Source of the DNA: Muribaculaceae bacterium
GTDB taxonomy: Bacteria > Bacteroidota > Bacteroidia > Bacteroidales > Muribaculaceae
Length of the DNA stretch: 64,000 nt
Assembly: GCA_910573745.1 (NCBI GenBank)
Contig: CAJSYI010000011.1
Span: 1-64,000, forward strand
Direction of reading: 5' to 3'
Shown: piece by piece, positions 35,107-44,539 of the stretch
Position numbering within the stretch: the stretch's first letter is position 1
How the letters are laid out: each line of letters begins with the position of its first letter
Notes under the pieces: generated by a model
Databases searched by the model: none
What the model was told of the DNA's origin: nothing
Seen by the model: the letters and a program-made list of their open reading frames with translations, nothing else
Made by a program: the position numbers and the translations under genes

Positions 35107-36444
35107 TCAGAATGCCGAGCTGCCTGTGGTGCGACCCTTGATGCGCCCGTCTTTCATAAGGCCGTCATACTTGCGCATAAGCAAGTGGCCTTCAATGATG
35201 CGGAGCGTATCCAAAACCACTCCCACGAGAATCAAGAGAGAAGTCCCGCCGAAGAACTGCGCGAAGTTGCGGTTGAGGCCGCACACATAAGCAATCGCCG
35301 GAAGGATGGCCACGATTCCGAGGAATATGGAGCCGGGGAGAGTGATTCTCGACATGATGGAGTCCAGATATTCCACGGTCGGTTTGCCTGGCTTGATGCC
35401 GGGGATGAAGCCGTTGTTGCGCTTCATCTCTTCTGCCATCTGCGCAGGGCGCACCGTGATTGCCGTATAGAAATACGTGAACGCCACAATCATTAAGAAG
35501 TAGATGAGATTGTACCAGAAGCCGTACATGTCTGTCAAAGCCCCGAAAAATCCCGTCTGGCTCGTGCTGAACCCGACAAGAGTGATGGGGATGAACATAA
35601 TGGCCTGGGCAAATATGATGGGCATCACGCCGGCCGCATTCACCTTCAGGGGAATGTACTGGCGGGCACCGCCATACTGCTTGTTGCCCACAATCTTCTT
35701 TGCATACTGCACGGGAACCTTGCGTGTGCCTTGCACGAGCAGAACCGCGCCGGCTATAACCGCAAGAAGGATGACAATCTCAAGAAGGAAGATGACAAGG
35801 CCGCCACCGGCGGAGTTCATCAGACGTCCCGTGAATTCCTGAATGAATGCTTCAGGCAGACGCGCGATGATGCCGATAAGGATGATGAACGATATGCCGT
35901 TGCCCACGCCCTTCTGATCGATGCGCTCGCCGAGCCACATGATGAACATGGAGCCTGCGGCAAGAACGATGGTCATGAAAGCAATCGTGAAGAAGCCCAA
36001 CTCCACATGGCCGCCGGCAGCCTGAACCTGATACTGGAGGTTCATAAGATATGCCGGGCCCTGGAGCAGCAGAATCAGCACCGTCAGATAACGCGTGTAC
36101 TGATTCATCTTCATCCGTCCGCTCTCACCCTCGCGCTGCATCTTCTGGAAAGAAGGAAGCACCATGCCCAAAAGCTGTATCACGATCGAGGCCGTGATGT
36201 AAGGCATGATACCCAACGCGAAAATCGAGGCCTGCGAGAAAGCGCCGCCCGAGAACATGTCGAGAAGCTGCATCAAGCCGTCGGATGTGAAGTTCTTCAA
36301 TGCCATGAGTTCATCCGGATTGATTCCGGGGAGCACCACATAGCACCCGAAGCGGTAGATGATCACAAGCAGCAGCGTTATGCCTATGCGCTTGCGAAGA
36401 TCCTCCACGCTCCAGATATTCTTGATTGTCTGTGTAAATCCCAT
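35107..36444 (-). CDS. secY: Protein translocase subunit SecY
   Basis: 445 residues with ten membrane helices. Recognisable elements: RIGITLLLVIIYRFGCYVVL (TM1), the plug-region SGGAFSQASIFALGIMPYI, and the cytoplasmic loop TRKVPVQYAKKIVGNKQYGG. It forms the Sec channel with SecE and SecG. Follows rplO in the spc part of the cluster. Confidence 0.98.
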   Translation of the reverse strand: MGFTQTIKNIWSVEDLRKRIGITLLLVIIYRFGCYVVLPGINPDELMALKNFTSDGLMQLLDMFSGGAFSQASIFALGIMPYITASIVIQLLGMVLPSFQKMQREGESGRMKMNQYTRYLTVLILLLQGPAYLMNLQYQVQAAGGHVELGFFTIAFMTIVLAAGSMFIMWLGERIDQKGVGNGISFIILIGIIARLPEAFIQEFTGRLMNSAGGGLVIFLLEIVILLAVIAGAVLLVQGTRKVPVQYAKKIVGNKQYGGARQYIPLKVNAAGVMPIIFAQAIMFIPITLVGFSTSQTGFFGALTDMYGFWYNLIYFLMIVAFTYFYTAITVRPAQMAEEMKRNNGFIPGIKPGKPTVEYLDSIMSRITLPGSIFLGIVAILPAIAYVCGLNRNFAQFFGGTSLLILVGVVLDTLRIIEGHLLMRKYDGLMKDGRIKGRTTGSSAF

Positions 36445-36452
36445 TGTTCAAG

Positions 36453-36899
36453 TTATTTTTTTGTGACTGTTCCGCCGGCTGCGGTGATTGCTTCCTCGGC
36501 CTTCTTCGAGAAGCCATGGGCCTCTACCTCAATGGCACGTGTTACTGCGCCATTGCCGAGAATCTTCACCAACGCCTTTTTCGAAACAAGTCCGGCTGCA
36601 CGCATGTCGTCAACCGTGATTTTCGACAGACCTTTAGCCTCGGCGAGAGCCTCGATGGCATCCAGGTTGACTGCCTTGTATTCCACGCGGTTGATATTGT
36701 TGAAACCGAACTTCGGCACACGGCGCTGAAGCGGCATCTGACCGCCCTCGAAGCCGATCTTGCGCTTGTAGCCCGAACGAGACTTCGCGCCCTTGTGTCC
36801 ACGCGTAGACGTGCCGCCGTAGCCCGAACCCGGACCGCGGCCTATTCTCTTGTTCTTCTTGTTGCTGCCTACAGCAGGCAGGAGATTATGTAGTTTCAT
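36453..36899 (-). CDS. rplO: Ribosomal protein L15
   Basis: 148 residues: MKLHNLLPAVGSNKKNKRIG, GRGPGSGYGGTSTRGHKGAK and GFEGGQMPLQRRVPKFGF. L15 is a late 50S assembly protein. A 90-base spacer with a GC hairpin separates it from rpmD. Confidence 0.98.
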   Translation of the reverse strand: MKLHNLLPAVGSNKKNKRIGRGPGSGYGGTSTRGHKGAKSRSGYKRKIGFEGGQMPLQRRVPKFGFNNINRVEYKAVNLDAIEALAEAKGLSKITVDDMRAAGLVSKKALVKILGNGAVTRAIEVEAHGFSKKAEEAITAAGGTVTKK

Positions 36900-36945
36900 C
36901 TTTTTTTGCTGTTTTTTCTTTGTTCTTGTGTCCTTGTCCCCCCAT

Positions 36946-36976
36946 TCCCGGTTCAGGCCCAGAAGCCACGCCGGGA
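36946..36976 (-). promoter_or_regulatory. Hairpin in the rpmD-rplO spacer
   Basis: tcccgg (36946-36951) pairs with ccggga (36971-36976), with a smaller ggc/gcc inside. Followed on the minus strand by an A-rich stretch up to the rplO start, so it is not a classical terminator. Confidence 0.4.
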
Positions 36977-36989
36977 TGCGGAATCAGTC

Positions 36990-37172
36990 TCACTTCACTT
37001 CGGTCACTTCTACAAGATGATGCACAGCTTTCACCATGCCGCGAATCGAAGGATTGTCCTCATGCATCACGGTACGGTTCATCTTTCTCAGGCCGAGGGC
37101 ATCAAGCGTGCGTTTCTGAACGGCAGGGCAGTTGATGCGGCTTTTGATCTGTTTGATTGCAAGTTTAGCCAT
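36990..37172 (-). CDS. rpmD: Ribosomal protein L30
   Basis: 60 residues: KQIKSRINCPAVQKRTLDAL, LGLRKMNRTVMHEDNPSIRG. Normal bacterial L30 length and core. 11 bases after rpsE. Confidence 0.97.
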   Translation of the reverse strand: MAKLAIKQIKSRINCPAVQKRTLDALGLRKMNRTVMHEDNPSIRGMVKAVHHLVEVTEVK

Positions 37173-37183
37173 TTCTATTCTAA

Positions 37184-37705
37184 TTATTTGCCGTTAAACA
37201 CTTTTTCCACGGAAATGCCACGGTTCTGGGCCACCTGCGCCGGGCTGCGCATCTCGTCGAGAGCAGCGATTGTCGCCTTGACGAGATTGTGCGGGTTGGA
37301 CGAGCCTTTCGACTTGGCAAGCACGTCGGTGATGCCCACGCTCTCAAGCACGGCACGCATTGCGCCGCCGGCCTTCACTCCCGTACCTTCAGAAGCCGGC
37401 TTGAGAAGCACACGTGCGCCTCCGAACTTGGCTTCCTGCTCGTGGGGGATGGTGCCCTTGTGCACGGGAACGCGGATGAGGTTCTTCTTGGCGCTCTCCA
37501 CGCCTTTGGCGATGGCAGCCTGCACCTCGTTGGCTTTGCCGAGACCCCAGCCTACAACGCCGTCCTCATTGCCCACGACCACTATGGCCGCGAAACTGAA
37601 CGCACGTCCGCCCTTAGTAACCTTGGTTACGCGGTTGATGGCCACAAGACGGTCTTTCAATTCAAGATCATTCGTCGATTTTACTCTGTTGTTTCTTTTT
37701 GCCAT
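37184..37705 (-). CDS. rpsE: Ribosomal protein S5
   Basis: 173 residues. dsRNA-binding N-terminal domain with [20 protein letters not shown] and [17 protein letters not shown], then the C-terminal half with [21 protein letters not shown]5 helps set decoding accuracy. Follows rplR by 8 bases. Confidence 0.98.
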   Translation of the reverse strand: MAKRNNRVKSTNDLELKDRLVAINRVTKVTKGGRAFSFAAIVVVGNEDGVVGWGLGKANEVQAAIAKGVESAKKNLIRVPVHKGTIPHEQEAKFGGARVLLKPASEGTGVKAGGAMRAVLESVGITDVLAKSKGSSNPHNLVKATIAALDEMRSPAQVAQNRGISVEKVFNGK

Positions 37706-37713
37706 GATTCCTC

Positions 37714-38055
37714 TTAAAATTTAAGACCGGCCTTGCGGGCTGCATCGGCCAATGATTTTACTCTACCGTGGAAAAGATAGCCGTTACGGTCGAACACCAC
37801 TTCGGTGATGCCCATTTCCATGGCTTTCTTGGCGATTGCCTCGCCCACCTTCGCGCTCTGTTCCGTCTTGTTGCCGGCTTCGATGCCTTTCGAGTTGGCT
37901 GAGCAGAGGGTGTTGCCTGCGAGATCGTCAATCACTTGTACGTAAATCCCCTTGTTGGAGCGGAAGACGCTCATTCTGGGACGCTGGGGCGTACCGGAGA
38001 TTTTACCGCGTATGCGGGTTTTGATTTTATTTCTTCTTGCTATCTTGGATACCAT
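37714..38055 (-). CDS. rplR: Ribosomal protein L18
   Basis: 113 residues: [57 protein letters not shown]. It binds 5S rRNA in the central protuberance. Confidence 0.98.
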   Translation of the reverse strand: MVSKIARRNKIKTRIRGKISGTPQRPRMSVFRSNKGIYVQVIDDLAGNTLCSANSKGIEAGNKTEQSAKVGEAIAKKAMEMGITEVVFDRNGYLFHGRVKSLADAARKAGLKF

Positions 38056-38074
38056 GATTTGCCTTCTGATTTAA

Positions 38075-38629
38075 TTATTTAGCATTAGCCGACTTGCCGG
38101 ACTTGCGGCGGATAACCTCGCCGACAAACTTGATGCCCTTGCCCTTGTACGGTTCAGGCTTGCGGAGCGAACGTATCTTGGCGCACACCTGCCCGAGAAG
38201 CTGCTTGTCGAAGCTCTCGAGGATGATGAGCGGGTTCTTGTTGCGCTCGGACTTGGCCTCCACCTTTACTTCCTTGGGGAGCTTGATGTAGATAGCGTGC
38301 GAATAACCCAGCGAGAGTTCCAGCACCTGGCCTGTCGAAGCGGCACGGTAGCCCACGCCGACGAGTTCCATCTCCTTCTTGTAGCCTTCGGAGACGCCGA
38401 CAACCATATTGTTGATCAGCGCGCGGTAAAGACCGTGAAGGGCACGGTGCTCGCGCTCGTCGTCAGGACGGGTTACTTCAACGTGCCCGTCCACGACATT
38501 TACCTCGATGTCGGGGTTGATTTCCTGTGAAAGTTCGCCTTTAGGACCCTTGACTGTTACAACATGGTCCTTAACCTGTACCGTAACGCCGGCAGGTATC
38601 ATGATGGGTGCTTTACCTATTCTTGACAT
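38075..38629 (-). CDS. rplF: Ribosomal protein L6
   Basis: 184 residues with two similar domains: MSRIGKAPIMIPAGVTVQV start and C-terminal signature KPEPYKGKGIKFVGEVIRRK. It lies near the factor-binding site of the 50S. Confidence 0.98.
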   Translation of the reverse strand: MSRIGKAPIMIPAGVTVQVKDHVVTVKGPKGELSQEINPDIEVNVVDGHVEVTRPDDEREHRALHGLYRALINNMVVGVSEGYKKEMELVGVGYRAASTGQVLELSLGYSHAIYIKLPKEVKVEAKSERNKNPLIILESFDKQLLGQVCAKIRSLRKPEPYKGKGIKFVGEVIRRKSGKSANAK

Positions 38630-38651
38630 AATAAATACCTCCTGCCTTTGA

Positions 38652-39050
38652 TTAATAAACGTAGCACAATACTTCGCCGCCGATCTTCTGCTCTTTGGCT
38701 TCCTTGTTGGTCATCACGCCCTTGGATGTGGAAAGGATCGCGATGCCAAGACCGTTGAGCACACGCGGCATGTCCTTGTAGCCGGTGTACTGGCGGAGTC
38801 CCGGACGCGACACGCGATGCAGGTTCTTGATGGCGTTGACCCTGTCGATCGGGTCATACTTGAGGGCGATCTTGATGACGCCCTGAGGAGTCTCTCCTTC
38901 CTCAAACTTGTAGTTGAGGATGTAGCCCTGGTCAAACAGGATTTTGGTGATCTCCTTCTTAATTTTCGACGCTGGACATTCCACCACGCGGTGTCCCGCA
39001 CGGATGGCATTCCTCAATCTGGTCAAATAATCTGCTATTGGATCAGTCAT
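38652..39050 (-). CDS. rpsH: Ribosomal protein S8
   Basis: 132 residues: MTDPIADYLTRLRNAIRAGH, RPGLRQYTGYKDMPRVLNGL, LSTSKGVMTNKEAKEQKIGG. It binds the 16S central domain and in E. coli represses the spc operon. Here it is the first gene of a separately promoted segment, because the threonine aldolase gene and a new promoter lie upstream. Confidence 0.98.
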   Translation of the reverse strand: MTDPIADYLTRLRNAIRAGHRVVECPASKIKKEITKILFDQGYILNYKFEEGETPQGVIKIALKYDPIDRVNAIKNLHRVSRPGLRQYTGYKDMPRVLNGLGIAILSTSKGVMTNKEAKEQKIGGEVLCYVY

Positions 39051-39162
39051 TGTTTTGTTGTTTAAATTGATTCAGATGTCTGAACAATATTTAATACTCA
39101 CGATATGTCTTTTTCTGACCGCAATCCGCCGTTTCCGGCTTCTTCCGGCCAAAAATTACGCG

Positions 39163-39193
39163 CAAAGTTAGCAATTCCGCGCCGTATGGCAAT
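39163..39193 (-). promoter_or_regulatory. Internal promoter driving rpsH and the genes after it
   Basis: Minus strand: ATTG (39190-39193), 19-base spacer, TAACTTTG (39163-39170), giving a leader of about 105 bases before rpsH. An 8-bp perfect inverted repeat (39184-39191 with 39204-39211) overlaps the -33 side and may affect polymerase binding or end the aldolase transcript. Confidence 0.7.
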
Positions 39194-39247
39194 GCGCAGT
39201 GCCTGCCATACACGCACTTTTAATAAAATTTAACGGTCAATCCCCGT

Positions 39248-40285
39248 TTATGAACACCCCCGCAACGAATCGAGAAGGCTATCCACATCAGCCTCCGACG
39301 TAGACCAGTCAGTAACGAACCTGACCGCAGTCTCCTTCTGCCCACGCACGCCCCAGACAGAGAACTCCGCCTTGCACGCAAGTTTGTCCATCACTTCATT
39401 AGGCAAGATGATGAACTGCTGGTTGGTCGGCGAATCTACGCAAAGCCTGTAGCCGTTGCTGACAAAGCCTTCTTTAAGCTTTATGGCCATCCTGACGGCA
39501 TGCTCCCCTATCTCTTTGTAAAGGCCTCCGGAAAAAAGCGTCTCGAACTGCACTCCAAGCAGACGGCCCTTGGCCAGCAATGCCCCATGTCTCTTCACCA
39601 AGGTGAAAAAATGGGGAAGCAGCTCCGGAACACGCACTACAACCGCTTCTCCGAAAAGCGTGCCGGCTTTCGTCCCACCGATATAGAACACGTCGCAGAT
39701 GCGCGCTATGTCTTTCAACGAAACGTCGGTGCCGTCCGCAGCCAATCCGTAGACCAGCCTTGCCCCGTCCATAAAAAGAGGCATCCCGAGCCTGCGGCAT
39801 TCACTGCCCAACGCCTCAAGCTCGTCCAAACCATAAAGCGTGCCGACCTCGGTGGGATGGGAAATGTAGACCATACCGGGAAACACGCAATGTTCATAAG
39901 TCGCATCGGCATAAAACCTCTCCACGCAATCCTTCAGGGCAGAAGCCCGAATCTTACCGTCGCCGGAAGGAAGCGCAAGCACCTTGTGCCCTGAAGCCTC
40001 AATGGCACCCGCCTCATGCACGTTGATATGACCTGTCTCGGCGCACACCACTCCCTGATGCGGATGCAAGAGCGCATCAATCACGCAGGCATTGGTCTGA
40101 GTGCCGCCGACAAGGAAGCAGACCCTACCCTCAGGAATCCCGCATTCCTCAAGAATCAGCCGCTCTGCCCTGCGGCAATGGTCATCAAGACCGTAACCCG
40201 GAGACGCCTCCATGTTGGTCCTGACAATGCCCTCCAAGACACTCGGATGCGCCCCGCGGATATAATCACATTCGAAATGAAGCAT
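39248..40285 (-). CDS. ltaE: Low-specificity threonine aldolase / beta-eliminating lyase, inserted in the spc operon
   Basis: 345 residues, fold type I PLP enzyme. PLP-binding Lys206 in YIGGTKAGTLFGE, Asp173 in PLFMDGARL, and the N-terminal CDYIRGAHPSVLEG loop where DNyaGaHP is usual. It should split L-threonine or allo-threonine to glycine and acetaldehyde. It sits between rpsN and rpsH, where ribosomal operons normally have no other gene. A terminator precedes it and a promoter follows it. Its own promoter is not obvious in the 100 bases upstream. Confidence 0.9.
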   Translation of the reverse strand: MLHFECDYIRGAHPSVLEGIVRTNMEASPGYGLDDHCRRAERLILEECGIPEGRVCFLVGGTQTNACVIDALLHPHQGVVCAETGHINVHEAGAIEASGHKVLALPSGDGKIRASALKDCVERFYADATYEHCVFPGMVYISHPTEVGTLYGLDELEALGSECRRLGMPLFMDGARLVYGLAADGTDVSLKDIARICDVFYIGGTKAGTLFGEAVVVRVPELLPHFFTLVKRHGALLAKGRLLGVQFETLFSGGLYKEIGEHAVRMAIKLKEGFVSNGYRLCVDSPTNQQFIILPNEVMDKLACKAEFSVWGVRGQKETAVRFVTDWSTSEADVDSLLDSLRGCS

Positions 40286-40296
40286 AATCTATATCG

Positions 40297-40335
40297 TATA
40301 AAAAAGGGGACTCCGGCCGAAATGCCCGGAATCCC
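40297..40335 (-). terminator. Terminator after rpsN, inside the ribosomal cluster
   Basis: Minus-strand hairpin ggga-tccgg / ccgga-tccc (40326-40335 with 40307-40316, one mismatch) followed by CCTTTTTTAT. A further 8-bp inverted repeat lies just upstream at 40355-40372. Together they should stop transcripts coming from rpsL/S10. Confidence 0.8.
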
Positions 40336-40386
40336 ATCTTATGTCAGTTTCACCTATGCCTTGAAAGGCATATCGTCGGTCATCAC

Positions 40387-40689
40387 TTACCAGCTTGCCT
40401 TCTTCACGCCGGGAATCAGACCTGCGGAAGCCATCTCACGGAACTGTATACGCGAGATGCCGAATTGGCGCATATAGCCTTTCGGACGGCCAGTGATTTC
40501 GCAACGGTTGTGCAGACGCACGCGCGAAGCGTTCTTGGGAAGCTTCTGGAGCTTCGCAAGAGCCTCATAGTCGATGTTGCCTTCAGCGTCGGCGAGGGCG
40601 GCTTTCTTCAGAGCGGCCTTCCGTTCGGCATACTTAGCCACCATTTTCTGGCGCTTCACTTCGCGCGCCTTCATTGATTCTTTTGCCAT
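40387..40689 (-). CDS. rpsN: Ribosomal protein S14 (zinc-free form)
   Basis: 100 residues: [58 protein letters not shown]. The long C- form lacking the CxxC-x12-CxxC zinc site. Followed by a terminator rather than by rpsH. Confidence 0.98.
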   Translation of the reverse strand: MAKESMKAREVKRQKMVAKYAERKAALKKAALADAEGNIDYEALAKLQKLPKNASRVRLHNRCEITGRPKGYMRQFGISRIQFREMASAGLIPGVKKASW

Positions 40690-40698
40690 GATGAGGTA

Positions 40699-41238
40699 TT
40701 ATTTCTTAAACGGTAAGCCAAACTTCTTAAGCAGCGCGAAGCCCTCTTCGTCGGTCTTTGCGGAGGTTACGAACGTGATGTTCATACCCTGAAGCTTGGG
40801 GACACTGTCGATGTTGATCTCAGGGAAGATGATCTGCTCAGTGATGCCGAGCGTGTAGTTGCCGCGTCCGTCGAGCTTGGAGTCGATACCCTTGAAGTCG
40901 CGGATACGGGGCAGGGCCACGCGCACCAGACGCTCCAGGAATTCATACATCCTGTCCTTGCGGAGGGTTACCATCACGCCTACAGGCATCTTCTTACGCA
41001 GCTTGAAAGCCGCGATGTCCTTCTTTGAAAGGGTAGCCACAGCCTTCTGGCCTGTGATGGCAGTGATCTCGTTGATTGCGGTCTCGATAAGCTTCTTGTC
41101 CTGCGTAGCCGCGCCAAGACCCTGGTTTATCACAATCTTCTCGAGCTTAGGCACCTGCATCACGGTAGTGTAGCCGAATTCCTTCGTCAGCTCGGGAACG
41201 ATTCTCTCTTTGTATTCTTTGCTCAGTGTAGTGCTCAT
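40699..41238 (-). CDS. rplE: Ribosomal protein L5
   Basis: 179 residues: [58 protein letters not shown]. It binds 5S rRNA. The start abuts the rplX stop (1-base overlap). Confidence 0.98.
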   Translation of the reverse strand: MSTTLSKEYKERIVPELTKEFGYTTVMQVPKLEKIVINQGLGAATQDKKLIETAINEITAITGQKAVATLSKKDIAAFKLRKKMPVGVMVTLRKDRMYEFLERLVRVALPRIRDFKGIDSKLDGRGNYTLGITEQIIFPEINIDSVPKLQGMNITFVTSAKTDEEGFALLKKFGLPFKK

Positions 41239-41558
41239 TACTTAATCTCCTCTCCAGATTTTTTGGAATAACGAACTAATTTCCCGTTTTCGCTGCGACG
41301 GCGGCCTATGCGCGTGCCTTTGCCCGACTTCGGGTCTACCACATTGAGGTTGGAGATGTGCACAGGGGCCTCAATCTTGATGATGCCTCCCTGAGGGTAT
41401 TTGGCACTGGGCTTGGTGCTCTTGGAGACGATGTTGATTCCCTCGACGACGGCGCGGTTCTTCTTCACCAGCACCTCGAGGACTCTTCCGGTCTTGCCTT
41501 TGTCGTCGCCGGCATTGACATAAACCGTGTCGCCCTTCTTTATATGCAATTTTGCCAT
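41238..41558 (-). CDS. rplX: Ribosomal protein L24
   Basis: 106 residues, KOW motif in [19 protein letters not shown] and [20 protein letters not shown]. An assembly initiator of the 50S. Confidence 0.98.
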   Translation of the reverse strand: MAKLHIKKGDTVYVNAGDDKGKTGRVLEVLVKKNRAVVEGINIVSKSTKPSAKYPQGGIIKIEAPVHISNLNVVDPKSGKGTRIGRRRSENGKLVRYSKKSGEEIK

Positions 41559-41578
41559 AAGAATGTTCTTGTTAAGAG

Positions 41579-41944
41579 TTAAAGTACTTCAGGTGCCAGC
41601 GACACGATTTTCATGTTGGTGGCACGAAGCTCACGGGCCACGGGGCCGAAGATACGCGTGCCACGGATTTCACCCGCGTTGTTCAAGAGCACGCAGGCAT
41701 TGTCGTCGAAACGGATATAGCTTCCGTCGGCACGGCGGATTTCCTTTTTCGTGCGCACCACCACTGCCTTAGAGACTGTGCCTTTCTTCACGTCAGACGA
41801 AGGGATGGTGTTCTTCACCGTTACCACGATGATGTCGCCTACAGAGGCGTAGCGACGGCCGGTACCGCCAAGTACATGGATACAGAGTGCTTCCTTAGCG
41901 CCGCTGTTGTCCGCTACTGTGAGTCTTGATTCGGTCTGTATCAT
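41579..41944 (-). CDS. rplN: Ribosomal protein L14
   Basis: 121 residues: [60 protein letters not shown]. Contacts the 30S in the intersubunit bridge. Confidence 0.98.
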   Translation of the reverse strand: MIQTESRLTVADNSGAKEALCIHVLGGTGRRYASVGDIIVVTVKNTIPSSDVKKGTVSKAVVVRTKKEIRRADGSYIRFDDNACVLLNNAGEIRGTRIFGPVARELRATNMKIVSLAPEVL

Positions 41945-41946
41945 AG

Positions 41947-42207
41947 TTACTTAACTTTTTCGATTATTTCTACCAGTCTCCATCTCTTGGTCTTGCTCAA
42001 AGGACGCGTCTCCATCAGGCGCACTGTGTCGCCGATCGAGCACTCGTTCTTCTCATCGTGGGCATGGTACTTCTTGGTCTTATTGACAAACTTGCCGTAG
42101 ATAGGGTGCTTCTCCTTCCATTTGATTTCGACCGTGATGGTCTTGTCGCATTTGTTGCTCGAAACAACCCCGATTCTTTCTTTTCTTAAATGTCTTGTCT
42201 GTTCCAT
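41947..42207 (-). CDS. rpsQ: Ribosomal protein S17
   Basis: 86 residues: [59 protein letters not shown]. Primary 16S-binding OB-fold protein. Confidence 0.98.
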   Translation of the reverse strand: MEQTRHLRKERIGVVSSNKCDKTITVEIKWKEKHPIYGKFVNKTKKYHAHDEKNECSIGDTVRLMETRPLSKTKRWRLVEIIEKVK

Positions 42208-42226
42208 TTTTCAAATACTTCTGGGA

Positions 42227-42448
42227 TTATTCTTTGACTTCGGAAGCTGCCGCCTCGGCGGCAATTTCCTTCTGACGCAACACGGTCTTCATAACGGCAA
42301 TCTCACGGCGAGACTTGGTGATCTTCGCCGGATTGTCGATGGGAGATATCGCGTGCGTTACTTTCAATTCACGATAAGCCTTCTCGGCGACCACAATCTG
42401 GTCGCGCAGCTCCTGAATGCTTAATTCCTTGATTTCTTCCTTCTTCAT
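42227..42448 (-). CDS. rpmC: Ribosomal protein L29
   Basis: 73 residues, two-helix protein: MKKEEIKELSIQELRDQIVV, KITKSRREIAVMKTVLRQKE. It lies at the exit tunnel where SRP and trigger factor dock. Spacer to rplP carries a hairpin. Confidence 0.97.
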   Translation of the reverse strand: MKKEEIKELSIQELRDQIVVAEKAYRELKVTHAISPIDNPAKITKSRREIAVMKTVLRQKEIAAEAAASEVKE

Positions 42449-42480
42449 TTTTTTATTGTTCTATTCGTTGTGCATCGACC

Positions 42481-42510
42481 GCACCCGACCCTGTTTTAAG
42501 GGCCGGGTGC
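42481..42510 (-). promoter_or_regulatory. Hairpin in the rplP-rpmC spacer
   Basis: gcacccg/cgggtgc plus inner ccct/aggg with small bulges, a very stable stem just after rplP. On the minus strand no T-run follows, so it is more likely a processing, pausing or stability element than a terminator. Confidence 0.4.
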
Positions 42511-42541
42511 CCTGTCTATGCGTTTACATCAGTGTGACGGA

Positions 42542-42973
42542 TCACACGTTCTGCGAGGGGTCATAGTCGCGGCGTACCACGAACTTCGTTATTACCGGAA
42601 GCTTCTGGGCAGCCAGACGGAGTGCCTCCTTGGCGATGTCGTATGATACACCTTCCACTTCTATGAGGATGCGTCCGGGGGTGACAGGCGCCACGAACCC
42701 TTCGGGGTTACCTTTACCTTTACCCATTCGCACCTCGGCAGGCTTCTTGGTGATCGGTTTGTCCGGGAAAATGCGGATCCATATCTGACCCTGACGCTGC
42801 ATATAGCGTGTAACGGCGATACGTGCGGCCTCAATCTGGCGGCCCGTGATCCACTTCGATTCCAACGTCTTGATGCCAAACGAGCCGAAGGCAAGCTGAT
42901 GGCCACGCTGTGCCTCACCTTTCATGCGGCCCTTTTGAGAGCGGCGGAATTTCGTTCTTTTCGGTTGTAACAT
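42542..42973 (-). CDS. rplP: Ribosomal protein L16
   Basis: 143 residues: [60 protein letters not shown]. Binds near the peptidyl-transferase centre; the Arg target of YcfD-type hydroxylation region is conserved. Confidence 0.98.
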   Translation of the reverse strand: MLQPKRTKFRRSQKGRMKGEAQRGHQLAFGSFGIKTLESKWITGRQIEAARIAVTRYMQRQGQIWIRIFPDKPITKKPAEVRMGKGKGNPEGFVAPVTPGRILIEVEGVSYDIAKEALRLAAQKLPVITKFVVRRDYDPSQNV

Positions 42974-43030
42974 TTTATCTCTTGGATGTTAGAGTCTGTT
43001 GATTTGTTGTAGTTATCTCTGACGCAAGCC

Positions 43031-43762
43031 TCAACGGTTGCTGTTGCGCTTGCCGCGGAAGCCACCCTTACGCTCGCGCTCGCGGCGGCCGCCCGGCTCC
43101 TTTACACCGATGGCATAGGAAGGCGTGAGTTCCTTCTTGCCATAGATCTCGCCACGGCAGATCCATACCTTGATGCCAAGCACACCAACCTTGGTGTGAG
43201 CCTCGACAAGAGCATAGTCGATGTCGGCACGCAGCGTGTGAAGCGGAGTGCGGCCTTCCTTGAACATCTCTGAACGCGCGATTTCCGCACCGTTGAGACG
43301 TCCGCTGACCTGCACCTTTATGCCTTCGGCACCCATGCGCATCGTGGAGGCAATGGCCATCTTCACCGCACGGCGGTAGGCCATCTTACCCTCGATCTGG
43401 CGAGCCAGGTTGGAAGCCACTATCTCGGCATCAAGCTCAGGACGCTTGATTTCGTAGATGTTGATCTGGACATCCTTGTCGGTAAGCTTCTTGAGCTCTT
43501 CCTTGAGGGTGTCCACTTCCTGGCCACCTTTGCCGATGATCACGCCCGGACGGGAAGTGCATATGGTGACGGTAACCATCTTCAGAGTGCGCTCGATGAT
43601 GATTCTCGACACGCTGGCTTTGGCAAGACGCGTGCGGAGGTACTTACGGATCTTTGAGTCCTCTAGGAGGGTCTCGCCGTATTTCTTTCCGCCGTACCAG
43701 TTTGAATCCCAGCCACGGATTACGCCGAGGCGGTTGCTAATCGGATTTACTTTCTGTCCCAT
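43031..43762 (-). CDS. rpsC: Ribosomal protein S3
   Basis: 243 residues: [22 protein letters not shown] motif [18 protein letters not shown], and [21 protein letters not shown] basic RGKRNSNR tail follows. S3 forms part of the mRNA entry channel. Confidence 0.98.
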   Translation of the reverse strand: MGQKVNPISNRLGVIRGWDSNWYGGKKYGETLLEDSKIRKYLRTRLAKASVSRIIIERTLKMVTVTICTSRPGVIIGKGGQEVDTLKEELKKLTDKDVQINIYEIKRPELDAEIVASNLARQIEGKMAYRRAVKMAIASTMRMGAEGIKVQVSGRLNGAEIARSEMFKEGRTPLHTLRADIDYALVEAHTKVGVLGIKVWICRGEIYGKKELTPSYAIGVKEPGGRRERERKGGFRGKRNSNR

Positions 43763-43772
43763 CTTGCCTGAT

Positions 43773-44177
43773 TTAAGCTTTTTCGTTATTGATAGTGTCT
43801 ACAAACAAAGTCACATGGTTGGAACGCTTGCGGATGCGGTAGCCGCGTCCCTGCGGAGCGGGACGGAGGCGCTTGAGCATCGGCGCACAGTCCACGAAGA
43901 CCGTCTTCACATAAAGGTCGCCGGCCTCTGCCTTGCGCTCGGTTTTCTGCTCCCAGTTGGCAATTGCGGAGCGGAGAAGCTTCTCAACCTTTCTGGAAGC
44001 TTCCTTGTTGGAGAATTTGAGGATGCCCAGGGCCTTGAATGCCTCCTGGCCGCGGATCATATCCACCACCAGGCGCATCTTGCGAGGCGACGAGGGGACA
44101 TTGCGCAGCTTGGCGAAATACTCGCTTTTGCGGGCCTCCTTTATAGCGTCAGCTGATTGTCTTTTTCTTAAACCCAT
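43773..44177 (-). CDS. rplV: Ribosomal protein L22
   Basis: 134 residues: [40 protein letters not shown]. Its beta-hairpin reaches into the exit tunnel and is a site of macrolide resistance in other species; nothing unusual seen here. Confidence 0.98.
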   Translation of the reverse strand: MGLRKRQSADAIKEARKSEYFAKLRNVPSSPRKMRLVVDMIRGQEAFKALGILKFSNKEASRKVEKLLRSAIANWEQKTERKAEAGDLYVKTVFVDCAPMLKRLRPAPQGRGYRIRKRSNHVTLFVDTINNEKA

Positions 44178-44244
44178 TGTATTGTGTTCGTTTTTTGTTC
44201 TTTTTGGAATGCGGTATTCGGACTCTTGTCAGAAACGAGAAGCA

Positions 44245-44514
44245 TTACTTCTTCTTGTTGCCGGCATGTCCGCGGAATGTGCGCGTCGGTGCAAACTCAC
44301 CCAGTTTGTGGCCCACCATGTTCTCTGTCACGTAGACCGGGATGAACTTGTTGCCGTTGTGGACTGCGAAAGTGTGGCCTACGAAGTCCGGTGAGATCAT
44401 CGAGGCGCGGCTCCATGTCTTGATCACCGACTTCTTGCCGGATTCGTCCATGGCGGCCACTTTCTTTTCAAGCTTTACGCTTATAAACGGTCCTTTTTTA
44501 AGTGAACGACTCAT
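44245..44514 (-). CDS. rpsS: Ribosomal protein S19
   Basis: 89 residues: [59 protein letters not shown]. 30S head protein paired with S13. Confidence 0.98.
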   Translation of the reverse strand: MSRSLKKGPFISVKLEKKVAAMDESGKKSVIKTWSRASMISPDFVGHTFAVHNGNKFIPVYVTENMVGHKLGEFAPTRTFRGHAGNKKK

Positions 44515-44539
44515 AATTGTGTCCTTAGATTAATCAAAT

